Source: Streptomyces halstedii
GTDB lineage: Bacteria; Actinomycetota; Actinomycetes; Streptomycetales; Streptomycetaceae
Length of the DNA: 64,000 bases
NCBI GenBank assembly: GCA_000720535.1
Contig: JOAZ01000035.1
Span: forward strand, 41,274 to 105,273
Reading direction: 5' to 3'
Shown: one piece after another, positions 18,541 through 27,819 of the stretch
Layout: the number at the start of each line of letters is the position of its first letter
Position numbering within the stretch: position 1 is the stretch's first letter
Translations under genes and position numbers: made by a program
Notes under the pieces: generated by a model
What the model saw: only the letters and a program-made list of their open reading frames with translations
Databases searched by the model: none
Told to the model about the DNA's origin: nothing

Positions 18541-21500
18541 TCACGGCGCCGCCGCGTCGATCGCCTTGACGATCCGCTTGTCCGAGACCGGCTGGGCCGT
18601 GCCCAGCGCGTGGGCGAAGTAGCTCACCCGCAGCTCCTCGATCATCCAGCGGATGTCCAGGACCTCCTGCGGCACGGGACGCCCCCGCGGCAGTTGTTCG
18701 AGCAGCCAGGCGTACTCGTCCTGCATCTCGTGGACCTTCTCCATGCGCGTGGTGTCGCGCTGGACGTTCGTCGGCATCTGCTGGAGCCGGCGGTCCTCGG
18801 CGACCAGGTAGCGCATCAGGTCGGGCAGCCTGCGCAGCCCGGTCGCGGTGACGAACCCGGGCGGTACGAGACGGGCCAGGTGCTCCCGTACGTCCGTGAC
18901 GTTGTTGATCAGCACCAGGCTGCTGGTCGTCTTCAGCCGGCGTTCGCAGGCCTGCCAGGCGGCCAGGATCTGCTGCACCTGGCCGATCGTGCGCACCGTC
19001 AGGTCCACCAGGTCGGCGCGCACCTTCTCGTACAGCGCCCGGAAGGACGCCTCGTCCCAGGCCGGGCCGCCGTGGGCGGCGATCAGCCGGTCGGCCGCCG
19101 CCGTCGCGCAGTCGTCGAACAAGGCCTGGACGGAGCCGTGCGGATTACGGGACAGCGCCAGCTTCTGCTGGTTGGAGAGCGTGTCCGAGGCGAACTTGGA
19201 GGGGTTCACCGGGATGTTGAGCAGGATCAGCCTCCGGGTGCCCCGCCACATCGCCTGCTGCTGCTCGGCCTGCGTGTCGAAGAGCCGTACGGCCACGCTC
19301 TCGCCCTGGTCGACGAGGGCCGGGTACGCCTTGACCGGCTGGCCGGCCCTGCGGGTCTCGAAGACGCGGTCCAGGGTGCCGATCGTCCAGTCGGTCAGCC
19401 CCGACCGCTCGACGGACTCGCCGGACGGCCCGGCGGTGGCCGCCGCGGCCTTGGAGAGCGCCTGCCGGGCCTTGGGGCGCAGCGTGAGCTTCAGCGCCTC
19501 CAGGTCCTTGTCCTCGGCGACCTTGCGGCGCCGTTCGTCGACGATCCGGAAGGTGATCTTCAGGTGGTCCGGGACGCGTGACAGGTCGAAGTCGTCGGCC
19601 GTCACGGGGACGCCGACCATCCGCTGGAGCTCACGGGCGAGCGTGAGCGGCAGCGGCTCCTGGAGCGGGACCGCGCGGTCCAGGAACTTCGTCGCGTAGT
19701 TCGGGGCCGGGACGTAGTGGCGGCGGACCGGCTTGGGCAGCGAGCGGATCAGCTCGGTGACGACCTCCTCGCGCAGGCCCGGGATCTGCCAGTCGAAGCC
19801 CTCGGGAGTGACCTGGTTGAGCACCTGGAGCGGGATGTGGACGGTCACGCCGTCCGCGTCCGCGCCCGGCTCGAACTGGTAGGTCACCCGGAACTTGAGC
19901 CTGCCCTGCCGCCAGGAGTCCGGGTAGTCGTCCTTGGTGACGGCCGAGGCCTTCTCGTTGATGAGCATGGACCGCTCGAAGTCGAGCGCGTCCGGCTCCT
20001 CACGGCGCTTGTGCTTCCACCAGGAGTCGAAGTGCGCCCCGGAGACCACGTGCTCCGGGATCCGCCGGTCGTAGAAGTCGAAGAGCGTCTCGTCGTCCAC
20101 GAGGATGTCGCGGCGCCGGGCGCGGTGCTCCAACTCCTCGACCTCGCCGAGCAGTTTGCGGTTGTCGTGGAAGAACTGGTGGTGGGTGCGCCAGTCGCCC
20201 TCGACCAGGGCGTTGCGGATGAACAGGTCGCGGGAGGCCTCCTGGTCGATCCGGCCGAAATTGATCTTGCGCTGGGCGACGATCGGCACCCCGTAGAGCG
20301 TGACCCGCTCGTACGCCATGACCGCTGCCTGGTCCTTCTCCCAGTGCGGCTCGCTGTACGTGCGCTTCAGGAGGTGCTGGGCGAGCGGCTCGATCCACTC
20401 GGGTTCGACCTTGGCGTTGACCCGCGCCCAGAGCCGTGAGGTCTCGACCAGCTCGGCCGACATCACGAAGCGCGGCTGCTTCTTGAACAGCGCGGACCCG
20501 GGGAAGATCGCGAACTTGGCGCTGCGGGCGCCCAGGTACTCGTTCTTCTCGGTGTCCTTCAGCCCGATGTGGGACAGCAGTCCCGCCAGCAGCGAGGTGT
20601 GCACCGACTGCTCCGGCGCGTCCTCGTCGTTGAGCTCGATGCCCATCTGCTTGGCCACCGTGCGCAACTGCGCGTAGATGTCCTGCCACTCACGGATCCG
20701 CAGGAAGTTGAGGTACTCCTGCTTGCACATCCGGCGGAAGCTGGAGGACCCGCGCTCCTTCTGCTGCTCCCGCACATGGCGCCACAGGTTCAGATACGCC
20801 AGGAAGTCGGACGTCTCGTCCTTGAAGCGGGCGTGGTGCTGGTCGGCCTGGGTCTGCTTCTCCGCGGGCCGCTCGCGCGGGTCCTGGATGGAGAGCGCGG
20901 CGGCGATCACCATGACCTCGCGGACGCAGCCGTTGCGGTCGGCCTCCACGACCATCCGGGCCAGGCGCGGGTCCACCGGCAGCTGGGAGAGCTTGCGGCC
21001 CAGCGGGGTGAGCCGCTTCTTCGGGTCCTTCTCGGCCGGATCGAGCGCGCCGAGCTCCTGGAGCAGCTGGACGCCGTCGCGGATGTTGCGGTGGTCCGGC
21101 GGGTCGATGAAGGGGAACTTCTCGATGTCGCCGAGGCCGGCCGCGGTCATCTGGAGGATGACGGAGGCGAGGTTGGTCCGCAGGATCTCGGGGTCGGTGA
21201 ACTCCGGGCGGGTCACGAAGTCGTCCTCGGAGTACAGCCGGACACAGATGCCGTCCGACGTACGTCCGCAGCGGCCCTTGCGCTGGTTGGCGCTGGCCTG
21301 CGAGATCCGCTCGATCGGCAGCCGCTGGACCTTGGTGCGGTGGCTGTAGCGGGAGATACGGGCGGTGCCCGGGTCGATGACGTACTTGATGCCGGGGACG
21401 GTCAGCGAGGTCTCCGCGACGTTGGTCGCCAGAACGATCCTGCGGACGATGCCGTGGGGGGTCCGCTGGAACACCCGGTGCTGTTCGGCGTGCGAGAGGC

Positions 21501-22470
21501 GGGCGTAGAGGGGGAGCACCTCCGTGTGCCGGAGGTTCCGCTTGTTCAGCGCGTCCGCCGTGTCGCGGATCTCCCGCTCGCCGGAGAGGAAGACCAGGAT
21601 GTCGCCCGGCGCCTCGTGGCCCAGCTCGTCGACGGCGTCGCAGATCGCGGTGATCTGGTCGCGGTCGGAGTCCTCGCCCTCCTCCTCCAGGAGGGGGCGG
21701 TAGCGCACCTCGACCGGATAGGTACGCCCGCTGACCTCGACGATCGGCGCGTCGCCGAAGTGCTTGGCGAAGCGCTCGGGGTCGATGGTCGCCGAGGTGA
21801 CGACGACCTTCAGGTCGGGGCGTTCGGGCAGCAGCCGGGCCAGGTAGCCCAGCAGGAAGTCGATGTTCAGCGACCGCTCGTGGGCCTCGTCGATGATGAT
21901 CGTGTCGTAGGCGAGCAGTTCGCGGTCCGTCTGGATCTCGGCCAGCAGGATGCCGTCCGTCATCAGCTTCACGAACGTCGCGTCCTGGTTCACCTGGTCG
22001 GTGAAGCGCACCTTCCAGCCGACGGCCTCGCCGAGCGGCGTCTTCAGCTCGTCCGCGATCCGCTCGGCGACCGTGCGGGCCGCGATCCGGCGGGGCTGGG
22101 TGTGCCCGATCATCCCCCGGACCCCGCGCCCGAGCTCCATGCAGATCTTGGGGATCTGCGTGGTCTTGCCGGACCCGGTCTCCCCGGCGACGATCACGAC
22201 CTGGTGGTCGCGTATCGCCTCCAGGATCTCGTCCTTCTTCTGGCTGACCGGGAGCTGGTCCGGGTACGACAGAGCGGGCACCCGCGCGGCGCGTGCGGCG
22301 ACCCGCGCGGCCGCCTTCCCCGCCTGGGCGGAGATCTCGTCCAGCACGGACTGGCGGGCCTCGGGCTTACGGATGCGCCGGGCACCTTCGAGACGCCGGC
22401 CGAGCCGGTGCGCGTCGCGGAGCGAGAGCTGCCCGAGCTGGGACTGGAGATCGGCAAAGGAAGTAGACAT
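18541..22470 (-). CDS. hrpA: ATP-dependent RNA helicase HrpA (DEAH box)
   Basis: This 1309-residue DEAH-box helicase is full length for the bacterial HrpA family. Motif I is VAGETGSGKTTQIPKI (near residue 90), Ia HTQPRRIAARTVAERI, II DEAHERSLNIDF, III VVTSATIDPERF, V VLATNVAETSLTVPGI, and VI QRKGRCGRTSDGICVRL. The helicase-associated and OB-like regions follow, and the long C-terminal DUF3418 part is present. It would unwind structured RNA; HrpA has been linked to mRNA processing and, in E. coli, to rescue of stalled ribosomes. The ATG start gives MSTSFADLQSQLGQL, and no Shine-Dalgarno of note is visible. It is monocistronic, with tRNA-Asp downstream. Confidence 0.94.
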   Translation of the reverse strand: MSTSFADLQSQLGQLSLRDAHRLGRRLEGARRIRKPEARQSVLDEISAQAGKAAARVAARAARVPALSYPDQLPVSQKKDEILEAIRDHQVVIVAGETGSGKTTQIPKICMELGRGVRGMIGHTQPRRIAARTVAERIADELKTPLGEAVGWKVRFTDQVNQDATFVKLMTDGILLAEIQTDRELLAYDTIIIDEAHERSLNIDFLLGYLARLLPERPDLKVVVTSATIDPERFAKHFGDAPIVEVSGRTYPVEVRYRPLLEEEGEDSDRDQITAICDAVDELGHEAPGDILVFLSGEREIRDTADALNKRNLRHTEVLPLYARLSHAEQHRVFQRTPHGIVRRIVLATNVAETSLTVPGIKYVIDPGTARISRYSHRTKVQRLPIERISQASANQRKGRCGRTSDGICVRLYSEDDFVTRPEFTDPEILRTNLASVILQMTAAGLGDIEKFPFIDPPDHRNIRDGVQLLQELGALDPAEKDPKKRLTPLGRKLSQLPVDPRLARMVVEADRNGCVREVMVIAAALSIQDPRERPAEKQTQADQHHARFKDETSDFLAYLNLWRHVREQQKERGSSSFRRMCKQEYLNFLRIREWQDIYAQLRTVAKQMGIELNDEDAPEQSVHTSLLAGLLSHIGLKDTEKNEYLGARSAKFAIFPGSALFKKQPRFVMSAELVETSRLWARVNAKVEPEWIEPLAQHLLKRTYSEPHWEKDQAAVMAYERVTLYGVPIVAQRKINFGRIDQEASRDLFIRNALVEGDWRTHHQFFHDNRKLLGEVEELEHRARRRDILVDDETLFDFYDRRIPEHVVSGAHFDSWWKHKRREEPDALDFERSMLINEKASAVTKDDYPDSWRQGRLKFRVTYQFEPGADADGVTVHIPLQVLNQVTPEGFDWQIPGLREEVVTELIRSLPKPVRRHYVPAPNYATKFLDRAVPLQEPLPLTLARELQRMVGVPVTADDFDLSRVPDHLKITFRIVDERRRKVAEDKDLEALKLTLRPKARQALSKAAAATAGPSGESVERSGLTDWTIGTLDRVFETRRAGQPVKAYPALVDQGESVAVRLFDTQAEQQQAMWRGTRRLILLNIPVNPSKFASDTLSNQQKLALSRNPHGSVQALFDDCATAAADRLIAAHGGPAWDEASFRALYEKVRADLVDLTVRTIGQVQQILAAWQACERRLKTTSSLVLINNVTDVREHLARLVPPGFVTATGLRRLPDLMRYLVAEDRRLQQMPTNVQRDTTRMEKVHEMQDEYAWLLEQLPRGRPVPQEVLDIRWMIEELRVSYFAHALGTAQPVSDKRIVKAIDAAAP

Positions 22471-22807
22471 ACGGACCCCAGGATCTCACCCGGGCGCGAG
22501 GAGTGGCGAACCCATTTCACGCGGAGTGCGTCACTCGGCCGGATCGGGGGGGCGGTCGGGGGCGGTCGGGGTGCGGTTCCGGCGTGGCCCGGCGGGGTTG
22601 GGGGTGTGGTCCGGGCGAGGTTCGGCGTGGGTCCCGGACCGTCTCCGGCCCGGCCCTCTCCGGGCCCCGGACCGTCCCCGAACCCTCCGGCCGACGAGGA
22701 CGCGCGGGCCGGGCCGGCGACCGGACGGGCGCGCGGAATCACAGCACGTACCATTTCGGGCAGCTGATCACCCGTCCGTACGTCCCTGTCCGTGGAAGGC
22801 GGCGCTC
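22471..22807. other. GC-rich divergent spacer between hrpA and the secreted-protein gene
   Basis: This 337-bp region holds runs such as GGGGGGGCGGTCGGGGGCGGTCGGGG and repeated GGACCG/CGGTCC blocks that can form several hairpins (about 22620-22690). It must contain two divergent promoters. A candidate for the rightward one is near 22745-22770, but no consensus hexamers stand out. Confidence 0.3.
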
Positions 22808-23329
22808 GTGTCCCGTACGCAGTGGTGCTGCCTGGCGGCGGTACTGGCGGTCGTACTGGGACTCTTCGCCGCGCCGGTGACGGCGGGGGCCGGACGCGCC
22901 GTCGCCCGCGTCCCCGCTCCGGCCCCGGCCGTGGCGGGCCCCGTACCGGTAGCGGGCTCCCCTGCCGGGCCGGGCGTGGCCGGCCCGGCCCCGGACGCGC
23001 GGCAGGCCGACCCCGCGCCGGGCCGGACGGACTCCGCTTCCGCCACGGCCAAGGCGCCGGCGGGGGCCGTCCCCGTCCGGGCCGGGGCCGACGACGGTTC
23101 CCGGGATCCCGGCGTGCCCGGTTGCGACCGCGACCGGGGTCATCCCGGGGCCGGGCCCGTCCTGCCCGCCCGCAACCGCGTCCCGCACGACCAGGCACCC
23201 GGCTGCGCCGTGTCCGGCCCGGTCGCCGCCACCGGACGCGGTCTGCTCCCGGCCCCGGTCCGTATCGCCATACGCGCGACCCGCCCGGCCGCGCCCACTC
23301 CCGTCGAACTCTCCGTGCTGAGGGTGTAG
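22808..23329 (+). CDS. Small secreted or membrane-anchored Pro/Ala-rich protein with two cysteines
   Basis: This 173-residue protein starts with a signal-like segment MSRTQWCCLAAVLAVVLGLF ending in an AAPVTAGA cleavage-like site. About 110 residues of Ala/Pro/Gly-rich sequence follow, probably disordered. The distal part holds two isolated cysteines (GVPGCDRD and APGCAVSG) and a short C-terminal RATRPAAPTPVELSVL. GTG at 22808 has GGAAGG upstream. It directly precedes a DsbA-like/CcdA pair by 61 bp on the same strand, so it may be an oxidative-folding substrate; this is context only. I do not recognise a domain. Confidence 0.6.
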   Translation: MSRTQWCCLAAVLAVVLGLFAAPVTAGAGRAVARVPAPAPAVAGPVPVAGSPAGPGVAGPAPDARQADPAPGRTDSASATAKAPAGAVPVRAGADDGSRDPGVPGCDRDRGHPGAGPVLPARNRVPHDQAPGCAVSGPVAATGRGLLPAPVRIAIRATRPAAPTPVELSVLRV

Positions 23330-23390
23330 AGGCGGACCCTCCGCTCTCTCCTCCCTCCTTCCGATTCCCGCACCAGCACGGAGCGCCCGC

Positions 23391-24230
23391 ATGCCCACGT
23401 CCACCCGCACCAAGTCCCGCAAACCGCTCGCCTTCGGTACCGCCGTCGTCCTCGCCGCCGGACTCCTCGGCTTCGTCTCCTACCGGGCGACCGCCCCCGA
23501 CTCGTCCGGCTCCGACTCCCCGGCGGCGGTCAGCACCGCCACCGGCCAGGACGCCGGGGTCTACCCCGAACTCGCCGGACTCGCCCGCCGCGACACCGCC
23601 GACGAGCTGGCCCTGGGCCGCACCGACGCCCCCGTCGTGCTCATCGAGTACGCCGACTTCAAGTGCGGTTACTGCGCCAAGTTCGCCCGCGACACCGAAC
23701 CCGAACTGATCAAGAAGTACGTGGACGACGGCACCCTGCGCATCGAGTGGCGCAACTTCCCGATCTTCGGCAAGGAGTCCGAGGCGGCCGCCCGCGCCTC
23801 CTGGGCGGCCGGACAGCAGGGCCGCTTCTGGGAGTTCCACCGGGCCGCGTACGCCGAGGGCGCCAAGGAGAAGGGGTTCGGCAAGGACCGCCTCAAGGCC
23901 CTCGCCGAACAGGCCGGGGTCGAGGACCTGGACCGCTTCGCCCGCGACACCGAGAGCACGGCCGCGACCGACGCGGTCGCCCGCGACCAGGAGCAGGCCT
24001 ACGGGATCGGCGCCACCTCCACCCCGTCCTTCCTCATCAACGGCCGTCCCGTCGCCGGGGCCCAGCCCATGTCGGTGTTCACCCAGGCCATCGAGGCGGC
24101 GGCCGACGCCGCGCACGTGGGAAGCGCCGGTGAGGACGCCGAAGGCACCAGGGACACCGGCCGAGGCGAAGACGCCGGTACCGCCGAAGGAGCCGGTGCC
24201 GCCGAAGGAGCCGGGGAGAAGGCCAAGTGA
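23391..24230 (+). CDS. DsbA-like membrane-anchored thiol:disulfide oxidoreductase
   Basis: This 279-residue protein has one N-terminal membrane anchor (about residues 11-30). A thioredoxin-fold domain of the DSBA type follows (about 65-235): DFKCGYCAKFARDTEPEL holds the CxxC active site CGYC, an inserted helical domain comes next, and the cis-Pro loop is GATSTPSFLINGRPVAGA. The C-terminal 45 residues are Glu/Gly/Ala-rich and probably disordered. It should oxidise or reduce disulfides outside the membrane. The stop overlaps the ccdA-like start (GTGA), implying that the CcdA protein supplies electrons to this partner. Confidence 0.87.
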   Translation: MPTSTRTKSRKPLAFGTAVVLAAGLLGFVSYRATAPDSSGSDSPAAVSTATGQDAGVYPELAGLARRDTADELALGRTDAPVVLIEYADFKCGYCAKFARDTEPELIKKYVDDGTLRIEWRNFPIFGKESEAAARASWAAGQQGRFWEFHRAAYAEGAKEKGFGKDRLKALAEQAGVEDLDRFARDTESTAATDAVARDQEQAYGIGATSTPSFLINGRPVAGAQPMSVFTQAIEAAADAAHVGSAGEDAEGTRDTGRGEDAGTAEGAGAAEGAGEKAK

Positions 24231-25087
24231 CCTCCGGAATCGGTTACTTCGCAGCCCTGCTCGGCGGGCTGCTCGCCCTGGTCAGCCCGTGCAGCGCCCT
24301 GCTGCTCCCGGCGTTCTTCGCGTACTCGGTCGACACCACGTCCCGGCTGCTGGCCCGCACCGGCATCTTCTACGCCGGTCTCGCCACCACCCTCGTCCCG
24401 CTCGGCGCCGCCGGTTCCTTCGCCGGGCGGCTCTTCTACGGGCACCGCGACGCCCTCGTCCTCGGCGCGGGCTGGCTGATCATCGGGCTCGGTGTAGCCC
24501 AGATCGTCGGCCTGGGCTTCGCCTCCCGGAGGATCGCCGAGCTGAGCGGGCGGATCCGTCCCACCACCGCGCTCTCCGTCTACGCCCTGGGCGCGGTCTA
24601 CGGGCTCGCCGGGTTCTGCGCGGGCCCGATCCTCGGCAGCGTCCTGACCGTCGCCGCCGTCAGCGGCAGCCCGGTCTACGGCGGGCTGCTGCTCGCCGTC
24701 TACGCCCTGGGCATGGCCGTACCGCTCTTCGTGCTCGCCCTGCTCTGGGAACGCTTCGACCTGGGGCGCCGTCGCTGGCTGCGCGGCCGGACCCTGAGCC
24801 TCGGCCGGTTCCGGCTGCACACCACCTCCCTGCTGTCCGGCCTCTTCTTCATCGCGCTGGGAACCCTCTTCCTGGTGTACGACGGCACCACCGCGCTGCC
24901 CGGACTGCTCGACGTGGACGACTCGTTCGCCGTCGAGCGGTGGGCCCAGAACCTCGGCGAACGCGTGCCCGACGCCGTGGCCCTGGGCGCCGTGGTGGCG
25001 CTGGTCCTGCTCGTCCTCGCCGTGCGGGCGTGGCGGCGGCGCGGTGCGCGGGAGGAGGGTGTGCGGGAGGAGGAAGAGGTGGCCTGA
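24227..25087 (+). CDS. CcdA/DsbD-type cytochrome c biogenesis transmembrane protein
   Basis: This 286-residue integral membrane protein has six main hydrophobic helices plus a possible seventh near residue 255. The redox cysteine pair is in the family positions: ALVSPCSALLLPAFFAY in helix 1 and GLAGFCAGPILGSVL in helix 4. It moves reducing equivalents from cytoplasmic thioredoxin to extracytoplasmic thiols. GTG at 24227 overlaps the stop of the DsbA-like gene, so the two are coupled and probably act together. The C-terminal tail is charged (REEGVREEEE). A terminator begins 6 bp after the stop. Confidence 0.88.
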   Translation: MTSGIGYFAALLGGLLALVSPCSALLLPAFFAYSVDTTSRLLARTGIFYAGLATTLVPLGAAGSFAGRLFYGHRDALVLGAGWLIIGLGVAQIVGLGFASRRIAELSGRIRPTTALSVYALGAVYGLAGFCAGPILGSVLTVAAVSGSPVYGGLLLAVYALGMAVPLFVLALLWERFDLGRRRWLRGRTLSLGRFRLHTTSLLSGLFFIALGTLFLVYDGTTALPGLLDVDDSFAVERWAQNLGERVPDAVALGAVVALVLLVLAVRAWRRRGAREEGVREEEEVA

Positions 25088-25093
25088 CACGGC

Positions 25094-25122
25094 GAAGGCC
25101 CCGTCCATCGGACGGGGCCTTC
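25094..25122. terminator. Terminator between ccdA-like gene and tRNA-Phe
   Basis: GAAGGCCCCGTCC (25094-25106) and GGACGGGGCCTTC (25110-25122) form a perfect 13-bp stem with ATC loop. It lies between convergent units and can end both. Confidence 0.88.
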
Positions 25123-25128
25123 GGGTGG

Positions 25129-25202
25129 TGGCTGGGGCCGGGATCGAACCGGCGACCTATCGCTTTTCAGGCGATCGCTCGTACCAACTGAGCTACCCAG
25201 CC
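25129..25202 (-). tRNA. tRNA-Phe (anticodon GAA)
   Basis: The complement begins GGCTGGG and ends CCCAGCC plus discriminator A. The anticodon loop is CTGAAAA with GAA, and the T arm is CCGGTTCGATCCCGG. It is 74 bases with no CCA and is the last tRNA of a three-gene leftward cluster. Confidence 0.96.
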
Positions 25203-25224
25203 ACGCGGCGCATCAGCGCCGCAG

Positions 25225-25299
25225 CGGTCCTGACGGGATTTGAACCCGCGGCCTCCACCTTGACAGGGTGGCGAGCACTCCAAACTGCTCCACAGGACC
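25225..25299 (-). tRNA. tRNA-Asp (anticodon GTC), second copy
   Basis: The sequence appears identical across the mature gene to the copy at 18346-18420. It lies between tRNA-Glu and tRNA-Phe on the same strand with 22-39 bp spacers, consistent with one precursor. Confidence 0.96.
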
Positions 25300-25338
25300 A
25301 AGCTCATGTGCGAGACGAGTCTCGCACACGGTTGAACG

Positions 25339-25411
25339 TGCCCCCAACGGGATTCGAACCCGTGCTACCGCCTTGAAAGGGCGGCGTCCTGGGCCACTAG
25401 ACGATGAGGGC
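25339..25411 (-). tRNA. tRNA-Glu (anticodon TTC)
   Basis: The complement begins GCCCTCA and ends TGGGGGC plus discriminator A, with a G-U pair in the acceptor stem. The anticodon loop CTTTCAA carries TTC, and the T arm is CGGGTTCGAATCCCG. It is 73 bases and is the first gene of the Glu-Asp-Phe cluster. Confidence 0.95.
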
Positions 25412-25491
25412 TAAGGGCCCACCTGCGCACCTTCCGGCGCGTCGGGGACGTGAGAAGCATATGGGATGCGGGGAGCTATCGCCAAAACCGT

Positions 25492-27015
25492 TTAAGGGGA
25501 CGGCGTGGGGGCGCTCGGGGAGGGCGTGGATTTCACCAGGTTCTCCTCCGGCAGGTGGCGGCTCACCTCGGCCGTGGTCAGACCGAGGCCGCCCAGGGTG
25601 ATCTCGTCCCAGGCCTGGAGATGCCGCGTGGAGCGGTCCATGTAGAGGACCGAGGCGCGGACCTTCTCGGGCTTCTCGTTCTGTACGGCGCGCAGCCCGC
25701 CGCCGCCCGTGGAGCCCTCGACCTTCAGCCGGGTGCCCTGCGGCAGCAGTTCGTTCACCCGGTGGTGGACGTGGCCGGCGAGCACCAGCGGTACCGCCCC
25801 GTCCGTCTCCCGGGCCGCGGTCGGGTCGTGGGTCACCGCGATGTCCACCGGGGTGCCCGCCCGTTGCTGGGCACGCAGCGCCGAGGCCAGCTCCCGGCCC
25901 GCCCGCCGCTCGGCCGCCTCGCCGCCTCGGGGGCGTACGCGGTCCGGGGTGAACTGGGGGTCGCCGGTGCCGGCCACCCGCAGCCCGGCGACGTCCACCG
26001 CGCTCCCCTCGTCGAGGACGTGCACGTTCTTGAGCTTCTTCAGATAGTCCTGGGTGGCCTGGGAGTCGTGGTTGCCCCGCACCCACACATAGGGGGCGCC
26101 GAGGTCGCGGGCCGGGTCCAGGAAGCCGTTCTCGGCGGCCGTGCCGTGGTCCATGGTGTCCCCGGAGTCGATGATCACGTCGATCTCGTACTGCTCCACC
26201 AGCGAGTGGACGATGTGCCAGGCGGCCGGGTTGAGGTGGATGTCGGAGACGTGCAGGACCCGGATCGTCGCCGGGTCGGGCTGGTAGACGGGGAGCGTGG
26301 AGGTGGCGTCGTACAGCTTGGTCACGTTGGTGACGAGGCGGGCGAGCTCCTGCTGGTAGACGTCGAAATCGGTGACGATCGAGCGGGCGTCACCGACGAC
26401 CGAGGGGGCGCTGGAGAGCAGTCCGGAGAACTTGGGCTCCAGGACGGACTTCGGGTTCCAGGTGGCGTACGCGCTGACGCCGGACGCCGCCAGCAGCGCC
26501 AGGGCGAGGCCCCCGGCGGCCAGGGCGCGGCGCGGCCGGCGGTAGACGACGAGGCCGAGCGCGGTGGCGCCGGTGACGACCGCCACGCAGGAGCGGACGG
26601 CCAGTTCACGGGTCCCGGCGGCGACGTCGCCGGTGACCTCGTCCTGGAGACCGGAGAGGCGTTCGGGGTGTTTCACCAGGGCCTGGGAGCGTTCCGGGTC
26701 CAACTGGTCGACGTCCACGTCGAGACGGACCGGGGCGTGGTGGGAGTCCAGGCGCAGGGCGCCGAGCGGGGACACGTTGATCTTGGTGCCGCCGCTCACC
26801 GAGGGCCGCAGGGTCATGGTCGTGTCCATGGGCCCCACCGGCGCCCGCACACTGCCGACCGCCAGCAGTCCGAGCCACGCCCCCAGCACCACGACCGCGA
26901 GCAGACCGAGCGCGCGCATCCAGGGGCGCGGAGCGGCGCCGAGCGTGGCCAGGGGTGCGCGGGGGCGGCGGGGCCGCAGTCGGGCGGCTGCTGCACGGAA
27001 CAAAGGGCGGGCCAT
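25492..27015 (-). CDS. Membrane-anchored metallophosphoesterase
   Basis: This roughly 507-residue protein has two hydrophobic segments, near residues 35-55 and 160-200 (the latter a helical pair ending in ASGVSAYATWN). A calcineurin-like phosphoesterase domain follows from about 250: VLHVSDIHLNP, DSGDTMDHG, VRGNHDSQ, a later THDPT, and GHVHH, which together supply the dinuclear metal ligands. The catalytic part is predicted to face outward. The C-terminus is a Ser/Pro/Thr tail. I prefer ATG at 27015 (MARPLFRAA); ATG at 27048 would add 11 residues. It is divergent from the zincin gene at 27150. Substrate unknown. Confidence 0.82.
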   Translation of the reverse strand: MARPLFRAAAARLRPRRPRAPLATLGAAPRPWMRALGLLAVVVLGAWLGLLAVGSVRAPVGPMDTTMTLRPSVSGGTKINVSPLGALRLDSHHAPVRLDVDVDQLDPERSQALVKHPERLSGLQDEVTGDVAAGTRELAVRSCVAVVTGATALGLVVYRRPRRALAAGGLALALLAASGVSAYATWNPKSVLEPKFSGLLSSAPSVVGDARSIVTDFDVYQQELARLVTNVTKLYDATSTLPVYQPDPATIRVLHVSDIHLNPAAWHIVHSLVEQYEIDVIIDSGDTMDHGTAAENGFLDPARDLGAPYVWVRGNHDSQATQDYLKKLKNVHVLDEGSAVDVAGLRVAGTGDPQFTPDRVRPRGGEAAERRAGRELASALRAQQRAGTPVDIAVTHDPTAARETDGAVPLVLAGHVHHRVNELLPQGTRLKVEGSTGGGGLRAVQNEKPEKVRASVLYMDRSTRHLQAWDEITLGGLGLTTAEVSRHLPEENLVKSTPSPSAPTPSP

Positions 27016-27149
27016 TGGGCGCGTATGCCCCACCCGGCGGGCGAACATGCGGCCGGACGCGGGCGGTATGGGCCGGGCGGGTGGCCGCCCCGGAGGAGCC
27101 GGGGAGCCGGGCCCGCCCCGTCCGGGCGCGCGTACGGGACAATGGCCGG

Positions 27150-27503
27150 GTGCTGGAGATGACGCGCGAGGAGTTCGAAGAGCTGGTGAGCCTGGCTCTT
27201 GACCGGGTCCCGCCGGAGCTGATGCGGCTGATGGACAACGTCGCGGTGTTCGTGGAGGACGAGCCGGAGGACCCGGAGGACCGGGAACTGCTCGGACTGT
27301 ACGAGGGAACGCCGCTCACCGACCGGGGTGAGTGGTACGCGGGGGTGCTGCCGGACCGGATCACCATCTACCGCGGACCGACGCTGCGCATGTGCGAGAC
27401 GCGGGAGGACGTCGTCGCCGAGACGGAGATCACCGTGGTCCACGAGATCGCCCACCACTTCGGCATCGACGACGAGCGGCTGCACGAGCTCGGATACGGG
27501 TGA
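27150..27503 (+). CDS. Small zincin-like metallopeptidase
   Basis: This 117-residue protein belongs to the small metallopeptidase family common in actinobacteria. It has an N-terminal FEELVSLALDRVPPELMRLM and an acidic VFVEDEPEDPEDRELL. Near the C-terminus the zinc motif HEIAHHFGIDDERLHELGYG has HExxH and a downstream Asp/Glu. It has no signal peptide, so it is cytoplasmic. GTG at 27150 gives MLEMTREEF; ATG at 27159 is an equally good start. Its target is not known. It diverges from the metallophosphoesterase gene with about 135 bp between them. Confidence 0.83.
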   Translation: MLEMTREEFEELVSLALDRVPPELMRLMDNVAVFVEDEPEDPEDRELLGLYEGTPLTDRGEWYAGVLPDRITIYRGPTLRMCETREDVVAETEITVVHEIAHHFGIDDERLHELGYG

Positions 27504-27819
27504 GCGGGCGGGTGCGTGCGGCGGCTGAGTACGTGAGCGGCTGAACGCCTGAGCGGCTGAACGCCCAGGAGCCGGTGGCCCGGTACGGGTCGGGGCCGCT
27601 CCGGACCGGGCGGGGGACGACCGGGCCCCGGGAGGAACGGCGGGGGCCTCGGCGTCCGAGGGGCGGCCCGCCGTGCGGCGGTGGCGTGCGGTGACGTGTG
27701 GGGGAGTTGTGTCCGGGCGTGTCCCCGGCGGGGGCGGGGGAGTTGGACAGGTCGCCCATCCGGCTCGGCGTGGCTCCTTCCCGCCGGCGCCCCGCCGTCC
27801 CCTGTTCCGGAGGTGCCTC
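27504..27819. other. Spacer before the Pro-rich lipoprotein gene
   Basis: This 316-bp region contains the direct repeat GAGCGGCTGAACGCC (two copies near 27535-27565) and GC-rich dyads (GGCCCGG...CCGGGCC near 27575-27635) that could act as the zincin terminator. No gene is evident. Confidence 0.3.
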
